DNA of 64,000 nt from an uncultured Pelagibacteraceae bacterium (lineage in GTDB: Bacteria > Pseudomonadota > Alphaproteobacteria > Pelagibacterales > Pelagibacteraceae). Positions 48,779 through 57,353 of this stretch are shown in pieces (the first letter of the stretch is position 1; every line of letters begins with the position of its first letter). The position numbers were made by a program, and so were the translations under genes. The stretch lies in the NCBI GenBank assembly GCA_902539445.1, contig CACBIY010000001.1, forward strand, positions 1-64,000. The letters are read 5' to 3'. The notes below the pieces were generated by a model that was not told the origin of the DNA, did not search any database, and saw only the letters and a program-made list of their open reading frames with translations.

Positions 48779-49795
48779 TTAACTGAAAGCTTCGACCCAA
48801 GTCCCTTGTGTAGATGCTTTAGAATACTCTGTTGCACGACCCTCAAAGAAGTTCATGTGCTCAACTGCATTTAACATTGTATCTAACCATCCAAGAGGAT
48901 TTTTTTGTACATCGTAAATTGGTTCTAAGCCTAGTTGAACTAGTCTTCTATTACCAATAAATCTAATATAGTCTTTTACTTCTTTTGCAGTTAATCCTTC
49001 CATTGGACCCATTTCAAAAGCTAAATCTATAAATGCATCCTCATGTTCAATAATAGTTCTGCAAGCTTCATATAATTCTTTTTTTAATTTTGGTGTCCAG
49101 ATTTCTGGATTCTCTTTGATGAATTCTTTAAAAATTCTAATCATAGAATTACAGTGAAGAGTTTCATCTCTTACAGACCAAGTAACTATTTGTCCCATTC
49201 CTTTCATCTTATTGTGTCTTGGGAAATTTAAAAGGATCGCAAAACTTGCGAATAACTGTAGACCTTCAGTGAAAGCACTAAAGACTGCAACAGTTTTAGC
49301 AATGTCTTCTTTCGAATTAACATTAAATCCTTGCATGTAATCATATTTGTCTTTCATTTCTTTATACTTCATAAATGCAGAATATTCTGACTCTGGCATT
49401 CCAATAGTATCTAATAAATGAGAATAAGCAGCGACATGAACTGTTTCCATTGCAGCAAAAGCTGTCATCATCATTAAAACTTCAGTTGGTTTAAAAACAG
49501 TTGTGTAATGTCTTAAATAACAATTATTAACTTCAACATCAGCTTGAGTAAAAAATCTAAAGATTTGAGTTAAAAGATTTTTTTCAGGTTGTGATAAATT
49601 TTTCTGCCAATCTCTAACGTCATCACCAAGTGGTACCTCCTCAGGTAACCAATGAATTCTTTGTTGCGTTAACCAAGCGTCATAACACCAAGGGTATCTA
49701 AATGGTTTGTAAACTGGATTTTCTACTAAAAGACCCATCTTTTTAGGTTGGATAATTTCTTTTTTTTCTACTTTGATTTTCTCTGCTACTGACAT
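48779..49795 (-). CDS. nrdB: Ribonucleoside-diphosphate reductase, class Ia, subunit beta
   Basis: 338 residues. The ATG at 49795 is chosen because GAGGAG lies eight bases upstream; the GTG at 49804 overlaps that site. Diiron ligands are seen in TQADVEVNN, METVHVAAYSHL, AFTEGLQL and WSVRDETLHC, and the Tyr of AYSHL occupies the radical position. No ATP-cone is attached. The gene overlaps the nrdA end by ten bases. The two subunits make deoxyribonucleotides. Confidence 0.95.
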   Translation of the reverse strand: MSVAEKIKVEKKEIIQPKKMGLLVENPVYKPFRYPWCYDAWLTQQRIHWLPEEVPLGDDVRDWQKNLSQPEKNLLTQIFRFFTQADVEVNNCYLRHYTTVFKPTEVLMMMTAFAAMETVHVAAYSHLLDTIGMPESEYSAFMKYKEMKDKYDYMQGFNVNSKEDIAKTVAVFSAFTEGLQLFASFAILLNFPRHNKMKGMGQIVTWSVRDETLHCNSMIRIFKEFIKENPEIWTPKLKKELYEACRTIIEHEDAFIDLAFEMGPMEGLTAKEVKDYIRFIGNRRLVQLGLEPIYDVQKNPLGWLDTMLNAVEHMNFFEGRATEYSKASTQGTWVEAFS

Positions 49796-51726
49796 GATAA
49801 ACACTCCTCGTATTCTGGTTCTTCGTTAGTTTGTTGATTTTTAGATTTATATACATTGGCTGTGATATCAGTTGATTGAGCATTATTGATATTTTCAGCT
49901 CTTTGAATTGATTTTGATCTACAGTAATAAAGGCTTTTCAAACCTTTTTTCCATGCATCAAAATGAATTCTATGTAATTCTTTTTTGTGAACGTCCGCTG
50001 GTAAAAACAAATTGACTGATTGTGCTTGAGAAATAAATGGTGTCCTATCGCCACTCAACTCAATAATCCATTTTTGATTTAATTCAAAAGCAGTTTTAAA
50101 AACATCTTTTTCTAAATCAGTTAAAAAATCTAGATGCGAAACTGAACCTTGATTAGTAGTTATTGTTGACCATGTTTCATCATCATTCTTACCATGACTT
50201 TCCAAAATCTCCTCAAGATATCTATTTCTTACATTGAAAGATCCTGACAAAGTTTTGTGAGTATAACTGTTAGCTGCAATAGGTTCTACTCCTGGTGATG
50301 CACCTCCGCAGATTATTGAAATAGATGCAGTTGGTGCAATTGCAGTTTTGTTTGAAAACCTTTCTTTAAAACCATATTCTGCAGCATCTGGACATGCACC
50401 TCTTTCTTCAGCTAAATCTTTTGAGGCTTGGTTTACCTTTTCATGAATATTTTTAAAAATCTTTTTATTCCATGACTTTGCCATAACAGACTCGAGTGGA
50501 ATTCTTTTTTTCTGCAAAAAAGAATGGAAACCCATCACTCCTAACCCAACACTTCTTTCTCTCTCAGCAGAGTATTTAGCATCTTTAAATTGATCGGGGG
50601 CTTTGTTAATAAAATCAGATAAAACATTATCTAAAAATCTCATTACATCTCCAATCATATCTGGATCATCTTTCCACTCATCATACTTTTCTAAATTTAA
50701 TGAAGACAAACAACAAACAGCTGTTCTATCTCTCCCATCTTTATCAATACCAGTAGGTAAAGTTATTTCACTGCAAAGGTTTGAGGTTTTAACTGTAAGG
50801 TTTGCAAGCTTATGATGTTGCGGTATTTGTCTATTAACAGTATCGATGTAAATAATGTAAGGTTCACCTGTTTCAATTCTCGCTGTTAATAATCTGATCC
50901 ATAAATTTCTTGCGGATATAGTTTGTTGAATAGTTCCGTCAGCAGGACTCTTTAGTGCCCATTGCTCATCATTTTCTACAGCTCGCATAAATGCATCTGA
51001 AACTAAAACACCGTGGTGTAAATTTAATGCTTTTCTGTTCGGATCACCACCAGTTGGTCTTCTCATTTCCATAAACTCTTCTATTTCAGGATGGTCAATT
51101 GGAAGATAACATGCTGCAGATCCTCTTCTTAATGAACCTTGGCTGATTGCCATAGTTAATGAGTCCATCACTTTTATAAACGGAATAATCCCAGAAGTTT
51201 TTCCAACTTTACCAATCTTCTCACCTATTGATCTCAAATTTCCCCAATAACTTCCAATACCTCCACCTTTTGCGGCTAACCAAACATTTTCACTCCAAAG
51301 ATCTAGAATGCCACCTAAGCTATCTGATGCTTCATTTAAAAAACATGAAATTGGTAATCCTCTTTTAGTTCCACCATTAGACAAAACAGGTGTAGCTGGC
51401 ATGAACCAGAGATTACTTATATAATTATAAATTCTTTGCGCATGCAAATTATCGTCAGCATATGTACTAGCTACTCTCGCAAATAAATCTTGGAAAGATT
51501 CATTGTGACCAAGGTATCTGTCTTTTAGAGTTGCCTTACCAAAATCAGTTAAGTTTGCATCTTTTGATCGGTCAATTTTAATTATAATACCCTTATCATT
51601 TTGAAACAGCTCAGTTTCATTGTTTAGTGAGAATAAATCTGGTCTATTGCTTTTTTGGACTTCTTTAACCTCGGGGCTATATTCAGAGACAGCTTTCTTT
51701 AATGCCTGCGATAGTATTTTATTCAT
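49786..51726 (-). CDS. nrdA: Ribonucleoside-diphosphate reductase, class Ia, subunit alpha
   Basis: 646 residues, shorter than the Escherichia coli enzyme (about 760). The substrate-site Cys residues are in LPISCFLNEASDS, NLCSEITLP and AVCCLSSLNL; the C-terminus EECLSCQ holds the redox-shuttle CxxC. The first 90 residues do not resemble an ATP-cone, so overall-activity control by dATP is probably missing. Control by the repressor NrdR is suggested by two boxes 35-81 bp upstream. Confidence 0.96.
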   Translation of the reverse strand: MNKILSQALKKAVSEYSPEVKEVQKSNRPDLFSLNNETELFQNDKGIIIKIDRSKDANLTDFGKATLKDRYLGHNESFQDLFARVASTYADDNLHAQRIYNYISNLWFMPATPVLSNGGTKRGLPISCFLNEASDSLGGILDLWSENVWLAAKGGGIGSYWGNLRSIGEKIGKVGKTSGIIPFIKVMDSLTMAISQGSLRRGSAACYLPIDHPEIEEFMEMRRPTGGDPNRKALNLHHGVLVSDAFMRAVENDEQWALKSPADGTIQQTISARNLWIRLLTARIETGEPYIIYIDTVNRQIPQHHKLANLTVKTSNLCSEITLPTGIDKDGRDRTAVCCLSSLNLEKYDEWKDDPDMIGDVMRFLDNVLSDFINKAPDQFKDAKYSAERERSVGLGVMGFHSFLQKKRIPLESVMAKSWNKKIFKNIHEKVNQASKDLAEERGACPDAAEYGFKERFSNKTAIAPTASISIICGGASPGVEPIAANSYTHKTLSGSFNVRNRYLEEILESHGKNDDETWSTITTNQGSVSHLDFLTDLEKDVFKTAFELNQKWIIELSGDRTPFISQAQSVNLFLPADVHKKELHRIHFDAWKKGLKSLYYCRSKSIQRAENINNAQSTDITANVYKSKNQQTNEEPEYEECLSCQ

Positions 51727-51760
51727 TTTTTGTTAATATATCTTGTTAATATAGCGAAAA

Positions 51761-51776
51761 CAACTATATGTTGTGT
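51761..51776. promoter_or_regulatory. NrdR box 1 upstream of nrdAB
   Basis: CAACTATATGTTGTGT agrees with the NrdR consensus acaCwAtATaTwGtgt at 13 of 16 positions and is centred at 51768.5. It overlaps a plausible -35 of nrdA (TTGTTT on the minus strand, 51758-51763). It is exactly 31 bp from box 2, the usual spacing of paired NrdR sites. Confidence 0.8.
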
Positions 51777-51791
51777 GCGCTTGGTGTTAAT

Positions 51792-51807
51792 ATACTAAAT
51801 ATTATGT
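51792..51807. promoter_or_regulatory. NrdR box 2 upstream of nrdAB
   Basis: ATACTAAATATTATGT, also 13 of 16 to the NrdR consensus, centred at 51799.5 and thus three helical turns from box 1. NrdR binds such pairs cooperatively to repress ribonucleotide reductase genes. Confidence 0.75.
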
Positions 51808-51884
51808 AAATCAACAGAACATTTATAGAACAGTGAAAAAAAAATTCAACTATAAAAATGAAAAAAATGTAAGTAATTAACAGC

Positions 51885-53339
51885 ATGTCTCAATCAATAA
51901 AAATAGACCCCTTCGGCTTTAGAGAATATGACGCAAGATGGATTTACGAAAAAGACATTAATGAGCCAGGAATCACGAATCTTGGAAAAGGTCTAGGTAC
52001 CCAAATTAAAGAACACACTAAAAAAGAAAACCCAAGAGTAATAGTTGGACATGATTACAGATCATACAGCGAAAAAATAAAATCAGCCTTAAAAAAGGGT
52101 TTACTATCAACTGGATGTTTTATTGAAGATGTTGGTTTATCTCTATCGCCAATGGTTTATTTCGCACAATTTAATTTAGATGCTGATGCAGTTGCTATGG
52201 TAACAGCTAGTCACAATGAAAACGGTTGGACTGGAGTAAAAATGGGTATCAAAAAAGGATTAACGCATGCACCTGATGAAATGAAAGAATTAAAAGAAAT
52301 TACCTTAAATCAAAATTTTACTAAAGGTAACGGTAATGAAAAACAAATTAAAGATTTTGATAAAGTTTATAAAGAAGATTTAATAAATAAGAATAAGTTA
52401 AAAAAAAAAATAAAAGCTGTTGTTGCTTGTGGTAATGGTACAGCAGGGATTTTTGCTCCCGATATACTAAGAGGAATTGGATGTGAAGTAGTAGAATTAG
52501 ACTGTAATTTAGATTGGAATTTCCCAAAATATAATCCAAACCCTGAAGATTTAGAAATGCTCCATGCAATCGTTAAATCAGTAAAAGAAAACAATGCTGA
52601 TATTGGTTTTGGTTTTGATGGAGATGGTGATCGTGTAGGTGTAATTGATAACGAGGGAAACGAAATTTTTTCTGATAAAATAGGCTTGTTGATCGCTAGA
52701 AATTTATCTAATTCGCATAAAAATTCAAAGTTTATTGTCGATGTAAAATCTACTGGTCTTTACTCAACTGACAAAATTTTGAATAAAAATCATTGTGAAA
52801 CTTTATATTGGAAAACAGGTCATTCTCACATCAAAAGAAAAGTACATAATGAAAAAGCTTTAGCTGGATTTGAGAAAAGTGGACACTTTTTTTTTAATCA
52901 ACCATTAGGTTACGGTTACGACGACGGAATTAATTCAGCAATTCAAGTTTGTCACTTATTAAATAATCAAGATAAAAAAATGAGTGAAATAATTAAAGAA
53001 CTTCCAACCACTTACCAGTCCCCAACAATGGCACCTTTTTGTAAAGATGAGGAAAAATACAAAGTAGTTGACGAAATGGTAAGGGAATTTAAAAAAATAA
53101 AAGACCAAAAAATAAAAATAGATAATCAAGAAATAAAAGAAATTATAACTGTTAATGGAGTTAGATTTTCTTTTGAAGATGGTTCTTGGGGTTTAATTCG
53201 AGCATCCTCTAATAAACCCTCATTAGTTGTAGTAACTGAAAGCCCTACTTCTGATGAAAGAAAATTAAATATTTTTAAATTCATTGATAAAACATTAATG
53301 AAAACTGGCAAGATTGGTGAGTACGATCAAAAAATTTAA
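51885..53339 (+). CDS. Phosphomannomutase/phosphoglucomutase (alpha-D-phosphohexomutase family)
   Basis: 484 residues, four-domain mutase. The phosphoserine loop is TASHNENGWTGVK (Ser near 108), the metal loop FGFDGDGDRVGV (near 244), sugar-binding GFEKSGHFFF and the phosphate-binding loop RASSNKPSLVVVTES. The N-terminus FGFREYDARW is the usual ManB/AlgC opening. It interconverts hexose-6-P and hexose-1-P, feeding nucleotide-sugar and glucosylglycerate pools. It is divergent from nrdA. Confidence 0.88.
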   Translation: MSQSIKIDPFGFREYDARWIYEKDINEPGITNLGKGLGTQIKEHTKKENPRVIVGHDYRSYSEKIKSALKKGLLSTGCFIEDVGLSLSPMVYFAQFNLDADAVAMVTASHNENGWTGVKMGIKKGLTHAPDEMKELKEITLNQNFTKGNGNEKQIKDFDKVYKEDLINKNKLKKKIKAVVACGNGTAGIFAPDILRGIGCEVVELDCNLDWNFPKYNPNPEDLEMLHAIVKSVKENNADIGFGFDGDGDRVGVIDNEGNEIFSDKIGLLIARNLSNSHKNSKFIVDVKSTGLYSTDKILNKNHCETLYWKTGHSHIKRKVHNEKALAGFEKSGHFFFNQPLGYGYDDGINSAIQVCHLLNNQDKKMSEIIKELPTTYQSPTMAPFCKDEEKYKVVDEMVREFKKIKDQKIKIDNQEIKEIITVNGVRFSFEDGSWGLIRASSNKPSLVVVTESPTSDERKLNIFKFIDKTLMKTGKIGEYDQKI

Positions 53340-53403
53340 TAAGGGAAAGATTCAACTAAAAAGTGTTCATAAAACTGTAAAGAATCATTTATTCTAAATC
53401 TGT

Positions 53404-53442
53404 GAGGTGATGGAGGGAGACTGAAATCACCTCTTTTTTTTT
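53404..53442 (+). terminator. Intrinsic terminator whose U-tract abuts the next start codon
   Basis: GAGGTGA (53404-53410) pairs with TCACCTC (53427-53433) across a 16-nt loop, then nine T (53434-53442). The ATG of the DUF2061 gene is the very next base. It can end transcripts from the mutase gene, and any read-through message would begin translation right after the U-tract. Confidence 0.75.
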
Positions 53443-53643
53443 ATGGCAGATAAAAAAATTAGATCAATAGCTAAAACTTTTTCTTGGAGATTTATCATTT
53501 TTGTTTATTGGGTAATTTTTGGATACATTTACACTGGAACATTTACAGGTGCAGGGATACTCGGTGTTGGATCAATAGTTCCACTTTTTTTTTACTATTT
53601 TCATGAGAGGATTTGGAACAAGGTTAAATGGGGAACTGGTTAA
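53443..53643 (+). CDS. DUF2061 small membrane protein
   Basis: 66 residues with IRSIAKTFSWRFIIF at the start, two hydrophobic segments separated by the short loop YIYTGTFTGAGI, and a C-terminal FYYFHERIWNKVKWG, the pattern of DUF2061 proteins. Function unknown; the domain is sometimes associated with sulfate-activation genes in other bacteria. There is no Shine-Dalgarno sequence at a useful distance because the terminator U-tract occupies that place. Confidence 0.85.
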   Translation: MADKKIRSIAKTFSWRFIIFVYWVIFGYIYTGTFTGAGILGVGSIVPLFFYYFHERIWNKVKWGTG

Positions 53644-53645
53644 TA

Positions 53646-54482
53646 TTAATTTATTGATAAGTATTCAAAAAAAGATCTAATCGATACAATAATTAAGAAT
53701 ATCCCAAAGATCTTGCTTAATATATTTTTATCTATTTTATAAACTGCTTTTGCGCCTACTCTAGCCATTATCATTGTCACTGGCACGAAAACTAGAAATC
53801 CAAGTAAATTCACATATCCAAGACTGTAGGGTGTATTGATATTATCTACAATTTTACCCCCAGTAATCATTGTAATTGTGCCAAATACAGCAATCAAAAA
53901 ACCAACTCCTGCTGCAGTTCCTATTGATCTCCTAATGTCGTATCCAAAAGTTCTCATAAAAGGAACCATTAATGAACCACCACCAATCCCCAGTAACACA
54001 GATATAAAACCTATAATAATTCCTGAAATATTTTTAGCTGAGTCAGAGATCATTTTTGGATTTTTTAAAAGCTGTTCTCTAAAAAAGATAAAGAATAAAC
54101 CAACTATAAAAGCCATAATGGAAAAGAATAAAACGAAAGCTGGTGTTTTTAAATTTACTGCTAAAAATGTTCCCCCAATAACTCCAAATAAAATAAATAT
54201 ACCAAAGGATTTTATGAGTTTAAAATCAACTGCATCATACTCCATATGAGTTTTTGTTGATATGATAGAAGTTGGAATTATAATTGCTAATGAAGTACCA
54301 ACTGAAAGATGCATTCTTGTAGCAATATCAAAATCTAAAACAGTAAAAGCATAATAAAGAGCAGGGACTATTATTATACCACCACCAACTCCTAATAAAC
54401 CTGCCATAAAACCAGCAACAGATGCTGCTAAAGATAAAACAAATAAAAGATTTATAATTTCATTTATATCTAAAGTTTCCAT
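53646..54482 (-). CDS. TauE/SafE (TSUP) family membrane transporter
   Basis: 278 residues with about eight membrane helices in two similar halves, each starting with the glycine-rich motif of the family: GLLGVGGGIIIVPAL (near 30) and SVLLGIGGGSLMVPF (near 165). Family members export sulfite or sulfoacetate or import small organosulfur and carboxylate anions; the substrate cannot be read from sequence. Its start overlaps the dihydrouridine synthase stop (TAATG). Confidence 0.85.
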   Translation of the reverse strand: METLDINEIINLLFVLSLAASVAGFMAGLLGVGGGIIIVPALYYAFTVLDFDIATRMHLSVGTSLAIIIPTSIISTKTHMEYDAVDFKLIKSFGIFILFGVIGGTFLAVNLKTPAFVLFFSIMAFIVGLFFIFFREQLLKNPKMISDSAKNISGIIIGFISVLLGIGGGSLMVPFMRTFGYDIRRSIGTAAGVGFLIAVFGTITMITGGKIVDNINTPYSLGYVNLLGFLVFVPVTMIMARVGAKAVYKIDKNILSKIFGIFLIIVSIRSFFEYLSIN

Positions 54483-55486
54483 TATGAGTTAGCCTGGATT
54501 GCTTTCTCATTATTCTGGACAATAGTCATAATATGTTTTGCTTTTTGAAAATCGGAGTCTCTTGCCATCATGTTATCACTTAAATATCTTTTCCATTCTT
54601 TTGAACCAACTTGTCCATGATATAAACCTACTGTATGTCTCATGATATGATTAATTTTTGTTCCTAATTTTACTTCTCTATCAGCATACTCTAAAAGTTT
54701 TTCTACAACTTGTTCCCTTGTAGGACTACTCTTTGTTTTGAATATTTCTTTTTCAATTTCAATTAAGGAATATGGATTTTGATATATCGATCTCCCTATC
54801 ATTACACCATCACAATGCTTTAAATGATTATTTATTTCCTCAACCTTTGTGATTCCACCATTTATAATAATTTCTAAATTAGGATTTTCTTTTTTAATAT
54901 CATAAACCATTTTATAATTTAGTTTTGGAATGTTTAGATTTTGTTTAGGAGACAAACCTGTCAAGATTGCTTTCCTTGCATGCAATATAAATGTTTTTGA
55001 ACCAGCATCTCTCATTTTGTGAATAAAATTATTTAAATAATCAAATTCTTCTGTATCATCGAAACCAATTCTTGTCTTAGCTGTAACAGGAATTTTACAC
55101 GCATTTACCATTGAATTAATACATTCAGCAACCAAATCAGGCTCTTTAATTAAACATGCACCAAATTTATTTTTTTGAACTTTTTTGCTAGGACAACCAA
55201 GATTAATATTAATTTCATCATAACCCATATCTTCTGCAATTTTAGCTACCTCTGCTAATTCCTCTTTATTAGAACCACCAACTTGTAGAGCTAATGGTTT
55301 TTCTTCAGGGCTAAAAGATAAAATTTTTTTTCTATCACCATGAATTGCAGATTTAGTTGCAACCATCTCAGTATAGAGCATTACATTTTTACTCATCAGT
55401 CTTAAAAAGAAACGATCATGCCTATCAGTACAATCCATCATAGGGGCAACTGATATTTTTCTGTTTATTTTTTTTTTAGAATCCAA
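54482..55486 (-). CDS. dusA: tRNA-dihydrouridine synthase A-like
   Basis: 334 residues, FMN-dependent TIM barrel: ISVAPMMDCTDRHDRF, NLGCPSKKVQKNKFGACL with the catalytic Cys near 109, and INGGITKVEEI. VGLYHGQVGSKEWKRYLS is the DusA-type C-terminal helical domain. The frame begins at TTG 55486, inside the end of the TRAP permease gene (11-bp overlap); the first ATG lies inside the conserved core, so the TTG is needed. Confidence 0.9.
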   Translation of the reverse strand: MDSKKKINRKISVAPMMDCTDRHDRFFLRLMSKNVMLYTEMVATKSAIHGDRKKILSFSPEEKPLALQVGGSNKEELAEVAKIAEDMGYDEININLGCPSKKVQKNKFGACLIKEPDLVAECINSMVNACKIPVTAKTRIGFDDTEEFDYLNNFIHKMRDAGSKTFILHARKAILTGLSPKQNLNIPKLNYKMVYDIKKENPNLEIIINGGITKVEEINNHLKHCDGVMIGRSIYQNPYSLIEIEKEIFKTKSSPTREQVVEKLLEYADREVKLGTKINHIMRHTVGLYHGQVGSKEWKRYLSDNMMARDSDFQKAKHIMTIVQNNEKAIQANS

Positions 55487-56807
55487 GGTCTTTACCCATT
55501 ATTTTATCAGGTAACCATGTAACAATCTCAGGAAAAATACATAAAATTACTATAGCTAAAGCCATAATTATCATAAACGGTATAGATCCTTTTAAAATTT
55601 CTGACAAACTTACGTCTGGGGTAATTCCTTTTATAATATAAAGATTTAATCCAACTGGTGGTGTAATTAAGCCAATCTCCATATTGATTGTAAATACTAT
55701 TGCAAACCAATATGGGTCAAAACCTAAAGTGGTAATGACTGGCAATAATATAGCTGAGGTCATTACAATAACTGCAACTGGTGGTAAAAAGAAACCAGCT
55801 ATTAAAAGAAATATGTTTATTAGAATGAACACAACCCATTTGTTAGAGCTTAATTCGACCATGCTCTGTGCTAATGACTGGGTTACATACAGTTGTGATA
55901 GAGTGAATGCAAAAAGATATGAGGCAGCGATAATGAACATTATCATTACACTTTCTTTCATAGAAACTTTAACAATGTTCCAAATCTTTTTTGGTTGATA
56001 AATTTTGTAAACAACAGCTATTAATACAAAAACTAAGAATGCCCCTACTCCAGATGCCTCGGATGGTGTTGCAACTCCTCCATAAAGTACATAGAGAACT
56101 CCTGCTATAATTGCTAAAAAAGGAAGAATTCTTGGTAAAACTTCAAGTTTTTCTTTTAGAGTTGGTCTTACTCTATTTCTTAAAGCTTTTGCTGCATCTT
56201 TATCAATAAAATAACTGTGTATTAAAGCCCATATCGCAAACATACCTGCCAACATAAAACCTGGTACAAGACCACATAAAAATAATCTTCCAATAGATGT
56301 ACCCGTTGCAATTCCATAAACTATTAAAACAATACTAGGTGGAATTAAAACTCCTAAGGTTCCACCTGCTGCGATGGTTCCTGTTGCGATTTGATCGGAA
56401 TAACCTCTTTTTCTCATTTCAGGTATTCCCATTGTCCCAATCGCAGCACAAGTTGCAGGACTAGATCCACTTAAAGCTGCAAAAATCGAACAAGCGCCAA
56501 TATTTGAAATTACCAATCCACCTGGTACTCTCCAAAGCCATCTGTCTAATCCTGTATATAAATCTTTTCCAGCAGGAGAATTGGCGACAGCCATTCCCAT
56601 TAAAATAAACATTGGTATAGAAAGTAAAACAAATGAATTTAATCCTGCAAAAAATGTTTCAGCAAATACATCAAGCATTTGAATACCTTCAAATGTAACC
56701 AAAAGAGCTATCGAAACAAAACTCAAACCAAATGCAATTGGAATTCCAGAAAAAAGTACCAACAAAGTAAAAACTGCAACAATTAATGCTATAATCAGTG
56801 GATCCAT
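55476..56807 (-). CDS. dctM: TRAP transporter large permease (DctM-like)
   Basis: 443 residues, about 12 membrane helices. Typical DctM segments are AALSGSSPATCAAIGTMGIPEM, GYSDQIATGTIAAGGTLGVLIPPSIVLIVYG, and EIGLITPPVGLNLYIIKG near the C-terminus. It forms the sodium-coupled transmembrane channel with DctQ. It follows dctQ by zero bases and overlaps dusA. Confidence 0.95.
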   Translation of the reverse strand: MDPLIIALIVAVFTLLVLFSGIPIAFGLSFVSIALLVTFEGIQMLDVFAETFFAGLNSFVLLSIPMFILMGMAVANSPAGKDLYTGLDRWLWRVPGGLVISNIGACSIFAALSGSSPATCAAIGTMGIPEMRKRGYSDQIATGTIAAGGTLGVLIPPSIVLIVYGIATGTSIGRLFLCGLVPGFMLAGMFAIWALIHSYFIDKDAAKALRNRVRPTLKEKLEVLPRILPFLAIIAGVLYVLYGGVATPSEASGVGAFLVFVLIAVVYKIYQPKKIWNIVKVSMKESVMIMFIIAASYLFAFTLSQLYVTQSLAQSMVELSSNKWVVFILINIFLLIAGFFLPPVAVIVMTSAILLPVITTLGFDPYWFAIVFTINMEIGLITPPVGLNLYIIKGITPDVSLSEILKGSIPFMIIMALAIVILCIFPEIVTWLPDKIMGKDLGF

Positions 56808-57302
56808 TTATTTAAAATCCTTTTCATCAGTTAATTTTATAATTTCTGCGATATACTGTAATATCATCAATAAAGCCCCTAACATCATTGATGAATATGG
56901 TATCCATAGTGGTGGATCCCACACAGTTCCTGTTGAATAATTTTTGGTAAATGCCTCCTCGAACATTAAGAATCCAAAATAAAATAAAATTAGGAAAAAT
57001 AATAAACTAATAGAAGATGTAAAAATTTTTAATCTAATTATATTTTTTTTGGATAAAAAATCGTAAATCCATTCCATGCTCACATGAGCTTTTTCACTTA
57101 GAACGTATACACTTCCTATAAAAGTTGAAGCAACTAACAGCATAGTTACAAGTTCTGTTTGCCATGTAATTGCTCTTTGAAAAAAATATCTTTCAAAAAC
57201 AAGTTCAACGATTACTAAGATGGATAAGAGTAATGCTAATACAGCGAAAGCACCACATGCTCTAGCGATTAGATCGCAAAATTGAAGATACTTTTTTTTC
57301 AT
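56808..57302 (-). CDS. dctQ: TRAP transporter small permease (DctQ-like)
   Basis: 164 residues with four membrane helices; conserved features are TWQTELVTMLLVASTFIGSVYVL and AHVSMEWIYDFL. It partners DctM. Its ATG directly follows the U-tract of the hairpin behind dctP, so its expression likely depends on read-through. Confidence 0.92.
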   Translation of the reverse strand: MKKKYLQFCDLIARACGAFAVLALLLSILVIVELVFERYFFQRAITWQTELVTMLLVASTFIGSVYVLSEKAHVSMEWIYDFLSKKNIIRLKIFTSSISLLFFLILFYFGFLMFEEAFTKNYSTGTVWDPPLWIPYSSMMLGALLMILQYIAEIIKLTDEKDFK

Positions 57303-57339
57303 AAAAAAAACCCCTATTTAATAAGGATAAATAGGGGTT
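57303..57339 (-). terminator. Terminator/attenuator between dctP and dctQM
   Basis: On the minus strand AACCCCTATTTA (57339-57328) pairs perfectly with its complement (57320-57309) over a 7-nt loop, giving a 12-bp stem with four G-C pairs. A run of U follows and reaches the dctQ ATG. Partial termination here would make the binding protein more abundant than the permeases, as is usual for TRAP systems. Confidence 0.85.
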
Positions 57340-57353
57340 CTTTATATATTATT

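Noticed and set aside
53340-53442. Possible SAM-type or other known riboswitch before DUF2061
   Set aside because: I could not match the spacer to a known riboswitch consensus; only the hairpin plus T-run is supportable, so it is given as an attenuator candidate.
53836-54249. 137-residue plus-strand frame opposite the TauE/SafE gene
   Set aside because: Shadow of a real membrane protein gene with clear family motifs; no plausible start region or neighbours.
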